Below are positions 45,092 to 55,398 of a stretch of 64,000 nt of DNA, one piece after another. The DNA lies in the NCBI RefSeq assembly GCF_018343545.2, contig NZ_JAGYPE020000025.1:1-64000 (forward strand). The letters run 5' to 3'. This DNA comes from Neobacillus citreus (GTDB lineage Bacteria; Bacillota; Bacilli; Bacillales; Cytobacillaceae). A model generated the notes under the pieces. The model saw nothing but the letters and a program-made list of their open reading frames with translations. It ran no database searches and had not been told where the DNA came from. Positions within the stretch are counted from its first letter, which is position 1; every line of letters starts with the position of its first letter. A program made the translations under genes and the position numbers.

Positions 45092-47287
45092 TTAAACCAA
45101 ATAAACTGATGATTTCTTCAAGAACTGGATTAAGTCCTGTTCTGTCAAAGGTTTACTAAATAAATACCCTTGCGCCTTTGAACAACGCAGCTGCCTAATA
45201 AATTTGAGCTGTTCCTCCGTCTCTACTCCCTCTGCTATTACACTTAAGCCTAGATTATGGCCCATTGACACAATGGTAGTTACAATATTTTTGTCATCTT
45301 TGCCTTTTTCAATGTCTCTGATAAACGATTGATCTACCTTAAGAAAATCAATGGGGAATGTTTTTAAATAACTTAACGAACTATAACCTGTTCCAAAATC
45401 ATCAATTGAAATATTAACACCTAAACTTTTTAAATCGAAAAGAATTTTGGATGCGCTTTTAACATCCATCGTCATACTTTCGGTAATCTCAATAGTTAAC
45501 CGTTCTGGGGCAACACCAGTTTCAGATAGGATATTCGATATCATTGAAACGAGCTGTGGTTGATAGAATTGCCTTATTGAAATATTTACCGAAATATTCG
45601 GAACATAGCAGCCTCTTTTTTCCCAAGAGATTAATTGCTGACATGCTGTCCGAAGAATCCATTCGCCAATGGGTACAATGATTCCCGTTTCCTCTGCAAT
45701 AGGAATGAACTTGTCTGGAGGGACCCTTCCCATAAAAGGGTGTTCCCAACGGATTAGAGTTTCTACACCAGAAAATTGGTTCCTTGATAAATCCATAATA
45801 GGTTGATAATGAAGGATGAATTCATTTCTATCTAATGCTTTCCGAAGTTCATTTTCTAGTTCAAGAATGGAATGGGCCTTTATATCCAAGGTTGTATCGA
45901 AGAATTGAAAGTTATTACGTCCTTCCTTCTTGGCCTGATACATGGCTGAATCAGCTTTCCGAATTAGCTCATCCGAATTCTTTCCATCAGATGGGTATAC
46001 ACTAATGCCAATACTTGGTGTTACAAAAACCTCATGCCCTTCAATAAAGAAGGATTTCGAAAAAATACTGAGAATTCTTTGGGCTATCAACCGTACTTCA
46101 TGCTTCGAAACATTTTCAACTAAAATAGTAAATTCGTCGCCGCCTTTTCTTGAAACTGTATCCTTTCCGTGCAAACAGTTTCGCAATCTTTTTGCCACTT
46201 CAATTAATAATTTATCCCCAATATTATGACCAAGTGAGTCGTTAATTACCTTAAAGCGATCTAAGTCAACTAGCAAAACGCCAAACATTTTGGTGTTATC
46301 TTTTTTATATAACTCTATGGCGAAATTCACTTTTTCATTAAATAGTCTTTGATTGGGAAGTCCTGTTACTTCATCATGATAAACCAAGTATTGAAACTTT
46401 TCTTCAGTTCGATAATGTTGAATGACTAAGCTTATTAAATGGGTGGCCTTTTCCAAGATTTTCAAATCTCGAGGAGAAGGTTTGAATGGATGATTATAAT
46501 ACATACCAAATACACCTAGGACATTTTGTTGATTATCTAACACATGAGATGACAAGCATGCCCTTAATCCGTTCATTAACGCAACCTCCTTGAAACCATG
46601 CCACAACGGGTCGGTTGCAATGTCGGTTACGACTACATTTTGTTTAAAATAGCTTTCGGATCCACATCTCCTGCAAACCGGACCAATTGGGACTTTATTT
46701 ATTTCCTCAATATATTCAGCGGGCAAATTAGGGGCCGCTCCATGAATTAACATAGATTTATTTTCATCAACTAGGAGAATTGAACAAATCCCACCGTGCG
46801 AAACCTCTTCTACAAGATATATAATTTCATTTAAGACTTCTTTAAATGGAGACCCAATCGCAACCATTTCAAGAACTTTATTTTGACCATTAAGCAAAAT
46901 TTCAAATTTGCTTTTTTCTGTTATGCCCCTTGCCATTCCCACGATGCCAGCAATTTTCCCATCATGGATAATTGGAACCCCGATTAATACTAACTCTATA
47001 CTGTGTCCCTTTTTATGGCGAATTCTAACATTAAAAGTTTCACGTTTTCCATTTAAGATATTATTAAAGAGTTGGATCACGTGATTTATGCAATCCTCGT
47101 CAATTATTTGAATAAAGGACATTTGAAGGGCTTCAGCCTTCGAATATCCAGTCATTTCAACCGCAGCATCGTTGAATAGGATAAAATCCCCATATTCATC
47201 TAGCGCATAGCCCGGGGCATGATGATTTTCAAAAAGAGTCCGATAAATTTCAAAAAGTGAACTGGATTCTAATAATATATTATCCAC
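45092..47287 (-). CDS. PAS-GAF-GGDEF-EAL c-di-GMP signalling protein
   Basis: 731 aa, soluble. A PAS domain (about residues 10-120: YALDEYGDFILFNDAAVEMTG), GAF (about 130-285), GGDEF (about 300-460, active-site RKGGDEFTILV intact) and EAL (about 475-725: ETLIRWEHP, DDFGTGYSSLSYL, AEGVETEEQ) follow. Both catalytic centres look intact, so it may make and degrade c-di-GMP. The reading frame extends to 47353, but GTG 47287 has GGGAGG at good spacing. Single gene near sigD; a role in motility is a guess. Confidence 0.9.
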   Translation of the reverse strand: MDNILLESSSLFEIYRTLFENHHAPGYALDEYGDFILFNDAAVEMTGYSKAEALQMSFIQIIDEDCINHVIQLFNNILNGKRETFNVRIRHKKGHSIELVLIGVPIIHDGKIAGIVGMARGITEKSKFEILLNGQNKVLEMVAIGSPFKEVLNEIIYLVEEVSHGGICSILLVDENKSMLIHGAAPNLPAEYIEEINKVPIGPVCRRCGSESYFKQNVVVTDIATDPLWHGFKEVALMNGLRACLSSHVLDNQQNVLGVFGMYYNHPFKPSPRDLKILEKATHLISLVIQHYRTEEKFQYLVYHDEVTGLPNQRLFNEKVNFAIELYKKDNTKMFGVLLVDLDRFKVINDSLGHNIGDKLLIEVAKRLRNCLHGKDTVSRKGGDEFTILVENVSKHEVRLIAQRILSIFSKSFFIEGHEVFVTPSIGISVYPSDGKNSDELIRKADSAMYQAKKEGRNNFQFFDTTLDIKAHSILELENELRKALDRNEFILHYQPIMDLSRNQFSGVETLIRWEHPFMGRVPPDKFIPIAEETGIIVPIGEWILRTACQQLISWEKRGCYVPNISVNISIRQFYQPQLVSMISNILSETGVAPERLTIEITESMTMDVKSASKILFDLKSLGVNISIDDFGTGYSSLSYLKTFPIDFLKVDQSFIRDIEKGKDDKNIVTTIVSMGHNLGLSVIAEGVETEEQLKFIRQLRCSKAQGYLFSKPLTEQDLIQFLKKSSVYLV

Positions 47288-47423
47288 AATGCCATTAACC
47301 TCCCAATTCGTAGTTGAATTTAATATTTGCCTAGGAGCGGGGCAATTTCTCAAAAAACCACTTAAACTATATTTGTATTATTTATCGGTGAAATTTCATA
47401 AATGTTTATATCACTAAGGAACT

Positions 47424-47449
47424 AAAAAACACTCCTAATTAGAGTGTTT
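47424..47449 (-). terminator. Terminator of the two-component operon
   Basis: AAACACTC/GAGTGTTT hairpin with T run on the minus strand, 38 bases past the regulator stop. Confidence 0.8.
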
Positions 47450-47486
47450 AACATTAATATTTATTTTAGTATGTAAACATCAATTT

Positions 47487-48125
47487 TCAGTTGATAATTA
47501 ATCCAAGTTCACTTGCTTTCACCACCGCCTCAACCCTTGTTTGCACCCCAAGTTTTTGGAAGATGTTTGTTAAGCTGTATTCCAATGAACGCTGGCCAAT
47601 AAACAAGGCTTGGGCAATATCCCTGTTCGTTTTCCCTTTTGCTAATTCCTGGATAATTTCCTTTTCCCTATCGTTTAAAATAGTTATTCCTGATGCATTT
47701 TTTTCAACAGTAATGTGTCCCTTTCTTACTAGTTCTTTTAAGAAGGAATATGGAATGACAACCTCCCTATTTAGGGCACATCGTATTGCTCTTATCAATT
47801 GTTCCTTCGTTGCTGTCTTTGAAACAAACCCAACTGCACCTGACTCGATAAATAACTCCCAATGAGGGAGTATATCAAATCCGGTATAAATTAGAATTTT
47901 TGCAGCAGGAACGATCTTAAGCACCTGCTTAGTTAACTCAAAGCCATCTATTTCCGGCATTTGAAGATCAAATAGCATCACTTCAAACTTGTCATTTTGA
48001 ATTCTGTCAAATACGTTTCGACAAGATGTCTCAAAATGAACTATCATGTCCTGTTCATTTTCTATAATCAATTTCGTACCTTCACCCACTAATGGGTGAT
48101 CATCTACAAGTAAAATATTAATCAT
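47487..48125 (-). CDS. NarL/LuxR-family response regulator
   Basis: 212 aa. Receiver with DDHP (residues 7-10), phospho-Asp in MLFDLQMPEIDG (about 54) and Lys in VSKTATK. C-terminal LuxR helix-turn-helix LNDREKEIIQELAKGKTNRDIAQAL. Overlaps the kinase stop by four bases (TGATTAAT...ATGATT). Signal and targets unknown. Confidence 0.92.
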   Translation of the reverse strand: MINILLVDDHPLVGEGTKLIIENEQDMIVHFETSCRNVFDRIQNDKFEVMLFDLQMPEIDGFELTKQVLKIVPAAKILIYTGFDILPHWELFIESGAVGFVSKTATKEQLIRAIRCALNREVVIPYSFLKELVRKGHITVEKNASGITILNDREKEIIQELAKGKTNRDIAQALFIGQRSLEYSLTNIFQKLGVQTRVEAVVKASELGLIIN

Positions 48126-49750
48126 TTAAACACCTCAGAAAGCAAGCTATGTCCAGACTTGTGATTATCCTCAGAAATTGAGATTAATAATTGGAAGCCT
48201 TTCCCTGGTGCAGAGTGCAGTTCGATTTCACCGCCAATGCTATCAACCCGTTTTTTTATCCCAGACATGCCAATATGCTCAAAGGAGTAATCTAATCTTT
48301 CAAAATCCATGCCGACCCCATTATCTTGATAATTAAAGTAAACAACTCCCTCAAAAGTTGAAAGAGAAAATTCCACTTTGTCAGCTTGGGAATGCTTTCT
48401 TGCATTAGCAAGCAATTCCTGTGCAATACGATATAGGGTAATCATTTCTTCTTCAGTTATTCTTAATCTTAAATTCTCGTAATCAAACTGTATTTTAAAA
48501 TTAACATTGTTCTGCTCATGAGAAAAGAGACTTTCAAGTGCAACAATTAATCCTTGTTCCTTTAAATATGGCGGTCGAAGAAAATTACAGGTAATCCGAA
48601 TCTGCTGAATAATCTCCAAAAGACCATTCTCAATTAGAAGTAATTCTTGATCCACTGACAAGGGCAGTTCTTTATCTGATCGCAGTGTTTGAAGTTTTCG
48701 ATACCAAAGAATTTGATTTTGCAAAACGGAATCATGTAAGTCAGCAGAAAGTCTAAATCTTTCCTTTTCAGCAATATGAAATAGTAATCTAAGTATCCAG
48801 CGCGGTGTTGTTTTGTCCTGGGATTTTTGTTCCAATTCTTGTGCCAAGTCTTCTATAATGGATAAATTTTCATATAAAACACTAACATACCTGCTAATGG
48901 ACTGCAACCAAACAGCCTGAGACAATCTTTTACAAGCTTGATCATTATGTTCAATACACAATAGATTAATCCTTCCGTGGATTTCTCCGATTTTCACAAA
49001 ACAGCCACGACCAAAATTCACTAATTCCCCGATAGTTTTCAACTCATCAAAATGTTTCAGTATTTCCTCGTGAAAGTCGGAATTTGCTCCAGTACAGCGA
49101 TATAAATTTAGCCTATCATCAATTTCTATAATTGATACGGTATCGATTTTTAATATTTCCTTTATCTCGAGTATCAATCGTTCTTCTAAATCTGTAGTAG
49201 TCATGACTTTAGAAAGGTCCTGAGTAAAGTGATCCAGGCTTCTTTGCAGGATGCGATAGCGTTCTTCACTTTCTTTCAATTTTTCTGTAATATCTTCTCC
49301 TATAACTTGAATACATACCTCATTATTAAAGTGGAGAAGAATTGACGACATTTCAAAGTTAATGATATTTTCCTTAAGGGTTTTTACTTTATAAATGACG
49401 TCATACATCCGTTCCCCATTTACAAATTTTTTCATATTTTCATTCAGTAATGGGTGTTCTGTAGGAATAATTAAATCGTAAGCACCCTTTCCTACCAACT
49501 CATTCTTTGACTTTGCCCCAAGGATATGCAGTGCGGCCCGATTTGCGTATATTAATTGGAGATCCTTGGTAAGTGTGAGAATCGCTTTAGGTGCCTCTTC
49601 AATTAAGTAACGAAATTGTTGTTCACTTGCCTTTATTTTCTTATTTTCTTCCCGTAATCTGAAGTTTAATTTTGTTAGACGTCGGTTAATCATCATCGCC
49701 CCCAAAAGCAAGAGGGTTAAAATTAGGGCAATAATACTTAAATATGACAT
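48122..49750 (-). CDS. Membrane-anchored PAS sensor histidine kinase (HisKA_3 type)
   Basis: 542 aa. One N-terminal membrane helix (YLSIIALILTLLLLGAMM), a PAS domain (about residues 45-160), a GAF-like middle and the HisKA_3 phosphoacceptor in LSADLHDSVLQNQ. The ATPase has LLANARKHSQADKVE (N box) and DNGVGMDF with GMSGIKKRV. I chose ATG 49750, behind GAAAGGAG (13 bases, rather long); a frame ATG at 49834 lacks a site. Operon partner: the response regulator. Confidence 0.88.
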   Translation of the reverse strand: MSYLSIIALILTLLLLGAMMINRRLTKLNFRLREENKKIKASEQQFRYLIEEAPKAILTLTKDLQLIYANRAALHILGAKSKNELVGKGAYDLIIPTEHPLLNENMKKFVNGERMYDVIYKVKTLKENIINFEMSSILLHFNNEVCIQVIGEDITEKLKESEERYRILQRSLDHFTQDLSKVMTTTDLEERLILEIKEILKIDTVSIIEIDDRLNLYRCTGANSDFHEEILKHFDELKTIGELVNFGRGCFVKIGEIHGRINLLCIEHNDQACKRLSQAVWLQSISRYVSVLYENLSIIEDLAQELEQKSQDKTTPRWILRLLFHIAEKERFRLSADLHDSVLQNQILWYRKLQTLRSDKELPLSVDQELLLIENGLLEIIQQIRITCNFLRPPYLKEQGLIVALESLFSHEQNNVNFKIQFDYENLRLRITEEEMITLYRIAQELLANARKHSQADKVEFSLSTFEGVVYFNYQDNGVGMDFERLDYSFEHIGMSGIKKRVDSIGGEIELHSAPGKGFQLLISISEDNHKSGHSLLSEVFK

Positions 49751-49900
49751 GATTGGAAAGGTGCTCCTTTCAAACAAGTTAATTGTGGTTAATTTAATAA
49801 ATGAATCAATTTTTAAATTATTTTGAATTGGCATAAAAGTTGATATACTGGTATCTATACTAATAATAATATACTAGTAATTTTTTCTATCGTAAAAATG

Positions 49901-49927
49901 AAAAAAGTCTCTCAAGCACGAGAGACT
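49901..49927 (-). terminator. Terminator of the flagellar operon after sigD
   Basis: AGTCTCTC/GAGAGACT hairpin (49906-49927), TTTTTTC on the minus strand, 30 bases beyond the sigD stop. Confidence 0.88.
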
Positions 49928-49956
49928 AATATTTTTTATAATTCATATCCCTGTCA

Positions 49957-50760
49957 TTAAAGAAATGAATCCAATGAAAAGCCGTGCTTGTCAAAGCTTT
50001 GACGTAATCGCAGGATGGCTTTTGAGTGAATTTGTGAAATCCTCCCCTTTGTTAGGTTCAAGATCTCAGCAATCTCCACTTGTGAAAGCCCCTCATAATA
50101 TAAAAGAGAAATCACGAGCCGTTCCTTCTCTGGCATTTTTTCTATACATTCAGCCATCAAATTACGAAATTCCCCCATTTGCAAATTTCGTTCTTGCGAA
50201 AAAGATTTTTCATCCCGAATTAGTTCAAGACGGCTTTGCTGTTTACCCTCATCTTCATGAGAATTCATAGGTTCATCTAGGGAAAGCATTGTAGACAAAG
50301 ATAATGCAGCCATGGCATGATCAACTTCTTGTAAAGACATATTTAAATGATTGCTTAACTCCTCTTCTGTCGGAGATCTCATTAAAGTTTGTTCCAGATG
50401 GCGGTATGCAGTATTTAGTTTCTTAGCCTTTTCTCTTAATCCTCGAGGAATCCAATCCATTCTCCGGATTCCATCCAACATGGCACCTTTTATCCGCCAT
50501 AATCCATAGGTTTCAAATTGGTAACCTTTTTTATAATCAAACTTTTTGATTGCTTCAATTAAACCAATATAACCCAATCCAAGTAAATCTTCTTTAGGGA
50601 TGATGCTATGAGGAATGCTCGAGCTCATTCGATTTGCCATTTGTTCGACTAAATATCCATATTGTTTCACGAGATTCTCTTGTAACATGGCATCTTGGGT
50701 TTCCCGGTAGCTTCTCCATAAGAGAAAATGGGGAATGGTTTCTTTCATGGCTGGTCTCAA
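49957..50760 (-). CDS. sigD: Flagellar/chemotaxis sigma factor SigD
   Basis: 267 aa sigma-28 factor for late flagellar genes. Region 2 has DLLGLGYIGLIEAIKKFDYKKGYQFETYGLWRIKG; region 3 has RRMDWIPRGLREKAKKL; region 4 has the helix-turn-helix LSQVEIAEILNLTKGRISQIH. TTG start 50760 behind AGGAGGG. Last gene of the operon. In B. subtilis cheBAWCD stands between flhG and sigD; here only one small gene does. Confidence 0.96.
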   Translation of the reverse strand: MRPAMKETIPHFLLWRSYRETQDAMLQENLVKQYGYLVEQMANRMSSSIPHSIIPKEDLLGLGYIGLIEAIKKFDYKKGYQFETYGLWRIKGAMLDGIRRMDWIPRGLREKAKKLNTAYRHLEQTLMRSPTEEELSNHLNMSLQEVDHAMAALSLSTMLSLDEPMNSHEDEGKQQSRLELIRDEKSFSQERNLQMGEFRNLMAECIEKMPEKERLVISLLYYEGLSQVEIAEILNLTKGRISQIHSKAILRLRQSFDKHGFSLDSFL

Positions 50761-50829
50761 GCTTATCCCTCCTGGTTGATCAAAGATTTTGTTTGAAATG
50801 ATAAATAATTATCATCCACATCGGCCTGC

Positions 50830-51150
50830 TTAATTCTTTGTATGTAAAGATTGCAGGGGAACCGATTGGAAAGACGGTTCTTCCCCCTCTACTTTATCTA
50901 CATAAGGGGCCTGGGCCTCGTTTGAAGTATGTTCCACTTCCTCATTTAACATCGTTTGTTTGAGATCCTTCCGAACCACGGCATGGTATAATAAATACCG
51001 CAAAACATACCCCAAAATGAAGAAAAGAAGGAACCCAATACTTGCTCTAAACAAGCTTGTTTGCCAAGTGTTGGTATAGATAGAAAAAAGATATGTTAAA
51101 AGGAAGGTTATACTGCCCAAATACAAATTCATTTTCCAACTTGAAGACAT
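50830..51150 (-). CDS. Small two-helix membrane protein between flhG and sigD
   Basis: 106 aa. Two hydrophobic segments (about residues 8-24 and 34-56) and a soluble acidic C-terminus. I do not recognise a family. It starts at the flhG stop (TAAATG), with GGAGAG, so it is a member of the flagellar operon. Function unknown; it might affect FlhF/FlhG or SigD. Confidence 0.75.
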   Translation of the reverse strand: MSSSWKMNLYLGSITFLLTYLFSIYTNTWQTSLFRASIGFLLFFILGYVLRYLLYHAVVRKDLKQTMLNEEVEHTSNEAQAPYVDKVEGEEPSFQSVPLQSLHTKN

Positions 51151-52050
51151 TTATTTCTCTCCTTGCGAGATTTTTCCTCTTATCATAAGTTTTTCAATGA
51201 AACCACGAATCCCTTTTGGAGCAGTGGAAGAGTTCAAACTGTTTTCCGGGATGAACGAATTTACAATTTGTTTGATATTTTTTGATGCCTCACAATTAGG
51301 AAAGGCATTGAAAAATGGCGTTTGCAATTTAACAGACTTGCGAACATAGAGGTCTTCCATCATAAAGCCAAGTGTATTAAGTTCTATTTTTAAAAACTTA
51401 TTACTTGCACTTTTTAAGGCCCTTGATGTTTCTACTGCTTCTCCATAAGTTTGTGCCCTGTTTACGACTAACCGGAATTTAGGATTTGAATTTTTAGCCG
51501 TTTGAAAAATTGTTTTTAACACCGCATATGAGTCAGCAATTGCAGTAGGTTCGGGTGTTGTGACTAAAATCGTTTCATCAGAAGCCAAAATAAAATCAAC
51601 TAGCTCTTTTGAGATTCCAGCTCCTGTATCAAGAAGAATAAAGTCTGCATAACTTTGTAGTTCTTGAATTTGGCTCCAAAAGAAAGTTAATGAATGTTTA
51701 TCAAACTCTAACAAATCTTCTATTTCTAACCCGCCAGCAATATACTCTATTCCAGCCGCCCCTTTTTCCAGTACCTCCCAGATGTTTTTTTGCTTCCGGA
51801 ATATATCAGCTAGGCTATATCGCGAGGTACCACCCATGAGAATATTAATATTTGCCGTGGATAAATCAAGATCAAGGACAACCACTTTTTTACCAGCAGT
51901 TTGCAGGCCTAAAGCGAAATTTAAGGTGAAATTAGATTTCCCCACGCCCCCTTTTCCACTTGTAATTGTAATAACCTTGGAAGCTGGCTTATTGTGCTGC
52001 TGGACATTAAAGCGATTCATATATTCGCGAAGGGTCTGTGCCTGGTCCAT
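51151..52050 (-). CDS. flhG: FlhG, MinD-like ATPase regulating flagellar number
   Basis: 299 aa. Deviant Walker A TSGKGGVGKSNFTLN, Walker B LLDTGAGIS, and a basic C-terminal helix. FlhG counts and places flagella together with FlhF. RBS CGGAGAGG, four bases after flhF. Confidence 0.95.
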   Translation of the reverse strand: MDQAQTLREYMNRFNVQQHNKPASKVITITSGKGGVGKSNFTLNFALGLQTAGKKVVVLDLDLSTANINILMGGTSRYSLADIFRKQKNIWEVLEKGAAGIEYIAGGLEIEDLLEFDKHSLTFFWSQIQELQSYADFILLDTGAGISKELVDFILASDETILVTTPEPTAIADSYAVLKTIFQTAKNSNPKFRLVVNRAQTYGEAVETSRALKSASNKFLKIELNTLGFMMEDLYVRKSVKLQTPFFNAFPNCEASKNIKQIVNSFIPENSLNSSTAPKGIRGFIEKLMIRGKISQGEK

Positions 52051-52054
52051 ATTA

Positions 52055-53368
52055 TTATTCCTCTCCGAGCAGATATCTTGTTATTTGTCCGGCGTCAATA
52101 GGAATTATATCCTCTGGAACACTCTGGCCGTTGGTGAGATAGGCTAACTGATATGGATATTGATAGGCAATATTAAGAATCGAGCCGTAACTTCCCGTTT
52201 CATCGAACTTCGTAAGAATCAATTTTTTAATTGGACTGTTCAGAAACTCATTCAAGAGAATTTGCATATCTTCAAATTTAGTTGTCATACTCATGACCAA
52301 ATAGTTTTCACTTTTTAACGGATGATTTAAATATTCGTTAATCGCTTCACGAAATTTTGCCTCTTTATAATTCCGTCCGGTTGTATCCATATATATCAAA
52401 TCATATGTGTCAAGCTTTCGTAAAGCGGCATCAAGTTCATTAGTGGAGCGTACCACTTCGATTGGAACATTCAAAATTCCGGCATATGTTTTTAATTGTT
52501 CAACTGCCCCAATCCGATATACATCTGTTGTTATCATCGCGACCCTGCGCTTTTGTCTTAAAACCTGTTCGGTCGCCAGTTTCGCAATAGATGTGGTTTT
52601 GCCGACCCCAGTAGGGCCAACTACATTAATTAAATGCGTATCCTCATTGACCATGTGTGTTGTAGGGATTCTCTTTTCGATAATTTTCTCTATCGCCGTG
52701 GACAACTCCTGCTTATACTCTTTATCTGTTAGGTGATTGAAATTTTCATGTTTTCCCATCAAACCTGTCAAAAGATGCTCAATTACCTCTTCGTCTACAC
52801 CTTGTTTTTTTAGACGATTAACCCATTTTGCCAAATCAGGCGGCAAAGTGCCGCTTACTTTGTCACCCATCATAAAGTTCATCATCATTTTTCGCATGTT
52901 TTGTATTTCATCAAGTAATTGGCTGTTACTTTCAGCTTTGTTCGATGCATACCGTTCAGGCACTTTTACAGGCATAGCACCATCGTTAACGGGTTTAGAT
53001 ACTTCCTGTCCCACATTTTGGTTGTCTTCTGGCTTTTGCGAATAAAAGTGATAAAGATTTTTTGATTTATTATAAATACCGGAAATCTGATTTTCTTCTG
53101 CGACATCTTCATTTTGTGGAGTACTTTTCTCAAGATAATTTTTTTCAACCTTTTCCTTTAATCCTGCAGCAAAATTGCCTTGAGTTGAGGGTTGTTCCTT
53201 TTCAATCGAATAAGCCGTTACTTCATATTTCTGTTTCCCGAAAAAGCCAAACATACCGCCTTTCTTTATCGTCCGGGTATTAACGATTATGGCGTTATCC
53301 CCCAATTCCTGCCGTACCATTTTAAGGGCTAGGGGCATGGAGTCCGCAATAATTTTTTTGGTTTTCAT
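52055..53368 (-). CDS. flhF: FlhF, SRP-type GTPase
   Basis: 437 aa. A variable basic N-terminal part (to about 130), then the NG domain with P-loop VGPTGVGKTTSIAK, DTTGRNYKEA and LTKFDETGSYG. Directs the position of flagella. ATGA overlap with flhA. Confidence 0.95.
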   Translation of the reverse strand: MKTKKIIADSMPLALKMVRQELGDNAIIVNTRTIKKGGMFGFFGKQKYEVTAYSIEKEQPSTQGNFAAGLKEKVEKNYLEKSTPQNEDVAEENQISGIYNKSKNLYHFYSQKPEDNQNVGQEVSKPVNDGAMPVKVPERYASNKAESNSQLLDEIQNMRKMMMNFMMGDKVSGTLPPDLAKWVNRLKKQGVDEEVIEHLLTGLMGKHENFNHLTDKEYKQELSTAIEKIIEKRIPTTHMVNEDTHLINVVGPTGVGKTTSIAKLATEQVLRQKRRVAMITTDVYRIGAVEQLKTYAGILNVPIEVVRSTNELDAALRKLDTYDLIYMDTTGRNYKEAKFREAINEYLNHPLKSENYLVMSMTTKFEDMQILLNEFLNSPIKKLILTKFDETGSYGSILNIAYQYPYQLAYLTNGQSVPEDIIPIDAGQITRYLLGEE

Positions 53369-55398
53369 ATATTGACCACTCCTATACTTTGAATCTCAAT
53401 TTCAGGCTCTAATTCTGTATAAGCAAGTACTGGTACTGTTGGCATAATCTTATCAACAAATTGCTTTAAATACATCCGAATGTTCGGGGAAGTTAAGAAT
53501 ATTGGCTGGCCGCCTGCCTTAATAACCCGTTCGATTTCAACTTTAAGCTCCTCTGAGATTCTCCGAGACAATTGCGGATCCATTGACAAGTAATGTACAC
53601 CCGCTTCTGTTTGCTGAATACTATCGGAAAATCCTTTTTCAAGAGTAGCTCCTGCCGTCAAAACATGTATAATGCCATCTTCAGCAAATTGCTCAGTGAT
53701 TTGTCGGGTAAGAGATTGCCGTACATATTCCGTGAGTACTCGCGGATCCTTTGTATAGACTGCATAATCCGCGAGAGTTTCAAAGATGGAAGCCAGATCA
53801 CGGATTGAAATTTGTTCACGCAATAAGTTTTGAAGAACCTTTTGAATTTCACCAACTGAAAGCAAGTTAGGAACCAGTTCTTCAACCAAGTTGGGATGAG
53901 TTTCTTTTAGGTTGTCCACTAACTCCTTTGTTTCTTCCCTGCGCAATAATTGGTGGGCATACTTTTTGATAACCTCGGTTAAATGAGTCGCAATTACAGA
54001 TGGCGGGTCAACAATCATATACCCAAACAATTCGGCTTTTTCCTTTTCTTCCTTGCTAACCCAAATTGCAGGGAGCCCAAAAGCAGGTTCGACTACTTGG
54101 ATGCCTTCGATAGAATCAGCACCTGGCCCTTGACTCATTGCGAGGAAGTGGTCAATAAAGATCTCTCCGGCCGCAATTTTACTGCCACGGAATTTTAATA
54201 CATATTGGTTCGGTGGCAATTGGAGATTATCTCTTATTCGAATAGTAGGAATCACAAGTCCTAATTCAATCGCAAACTGCCTGCGGATCATCACTATTCG
54301 GTCAAGAATGTCGCCGCCCTGTTTTTGATCGGCCAAGGGAATTAAGCCGTAGCCAATTTCAAGCTCTAAAGTATCAACCTGAAGCAGGTTAATTACCTTC
54401 TCAGGGCTGCGGATATCATCTTCTGTTTCATCAGTAACAGCTTGTTCTAATAGAAGTTCTTCTTTTTTGACATTTTTCTGCATCGTTAAAGCGCTAAATG
54501 CTAGTATTGCAGCAACAGGTAATGTTAGGAAAAGGCCGATAGGGGTAAATAGACCTAATACCAGAATGGTTCCTGCCACAATGTATAACAACTTAGGATA
54601 ATTAAAAATTTGATTTAAAATATCCGTTCCCAGATTTCCATCCGACGCAGCCCGTGTAACAGTAATACCAGTAGCGGTTGAAATGAGCAAAGCAGGTACC
54701 TGGCTGACAAGGCCATCACCTACCGATAACAAAGTAAAGGTACTTGCTGCTTCAGCAAAGCCCATACCGTGAATGGCCATACCGATGATAAACCCACCGA
54801 TAACGTTAATTAAAAGAATAATAATGCCTGCGATGGCATCCCCTTTTACAAATTTACTGGCACCATCCATTGCTCCGTAGAAGTCTGATTCCATTTCTAC
54901 CTTCTTGCGACGTTCCCTGGCATCTTGTTCGCTTATTAAACCTGCATTCATATCAGCATCAATACTCATTTGCTTACCCGGCATGGCGTCCAAAGTGAAT
55001 CTAGCTGCAACTTCGGCAACCCGTTCCGAACCTTTTGTAATAACAATGAATTGAATTACGACAAGAATTAAGAAAACTACAAAACCAACAACTGGACTAC
55101 CACCAATAACAAAGGAACCAAATGTTTCGATTACCCTTCCTCCATCAGCTTTAGAGAGAATTGATCTAGTTGTCGACACATTCAGCGCTAGACGGAATAA
55201 TGTAGTCAATAATAATGCCGTTGGAAATATAGAAAAATCCAGAGGCTCCTTTGTATTCATAGCCACCAAAAGAATCAGTAATGAAACTGAAATATTGAAA
55301 ATTAATAAAACATCTAATAATAATGTTGGAAGTGGAATGATCATCATGGTTACAATCAAAAGTACGACAATCAATACTGATAAATCTTTTGCTTTCAT
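53365..55398 (-). CDS. flhA: FlhA, flagellar type III export gate protein
   Basis: 677 aa. About eight membrane helices in the first 310 residues, then the cytoplasmic platform. The FHIPEP signature is in MPGKQMSIDADMNAGLISEQ and DARERRKKVEMESDFYGAMDG. It is complete. ATGA overlap with flhB. Confidence 0.97.
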   Translation of the reverse strand: MKAKDLSVLIVVLLIVTMMIIPLPTLLLDVLLIFNISVSLLILLVAMNTKEPLDFSIFPTALLLTTLFRLALNVSTTRSILSKADGGRVIETFGSFVIGGSPVVGFVVFLILVVIQFIVITKGSERVAEVAARFTLDAMPGKQMSIDADMNAGLISEQDARERRKKVEMESDFYGAMDGASKFVKGDAIAGIIILLINVIGGFIIGMAIHGMGFAEAASTFTLLSVGDGLVSQVPALLISTATGITVTRAASDGNLGTDILNQIFNYPKLLYIVAGTILVLGLFTPIGLFLTLPVAAILAFSALTMQKNVKKEELLLEQAVTDETEDDIRSPEKVINLLQVDTLELEIGYGLIPLADQKQGGDILDRIVMIRRQFAIELGLVIPTIRIRDNLQLPPNQYVLKFRGSKIAAGEIFIDHFLAMSQGPGADSIEGIQVVEPAFGLPAIWVSKEEKEKAELFGYMIVDPPSVIATHLTEVIKKYAHQLLRREETKELVDNLKETHPNLVEELVPNLLSVGEIQKVLQNLLREQISIRDLASIFETLADYAVYTKDPRVLTEYVRQSLTRQITEQFAEDGIIHVLTAGATLEKGFSDSIQQTEAGVHYLSMDPQLSRRISEELKVEIERVIKAGGQPIFLTSPNIRMYLKQFVDKIMPTVPVLAYTELEPEIEIQSIGVVNI

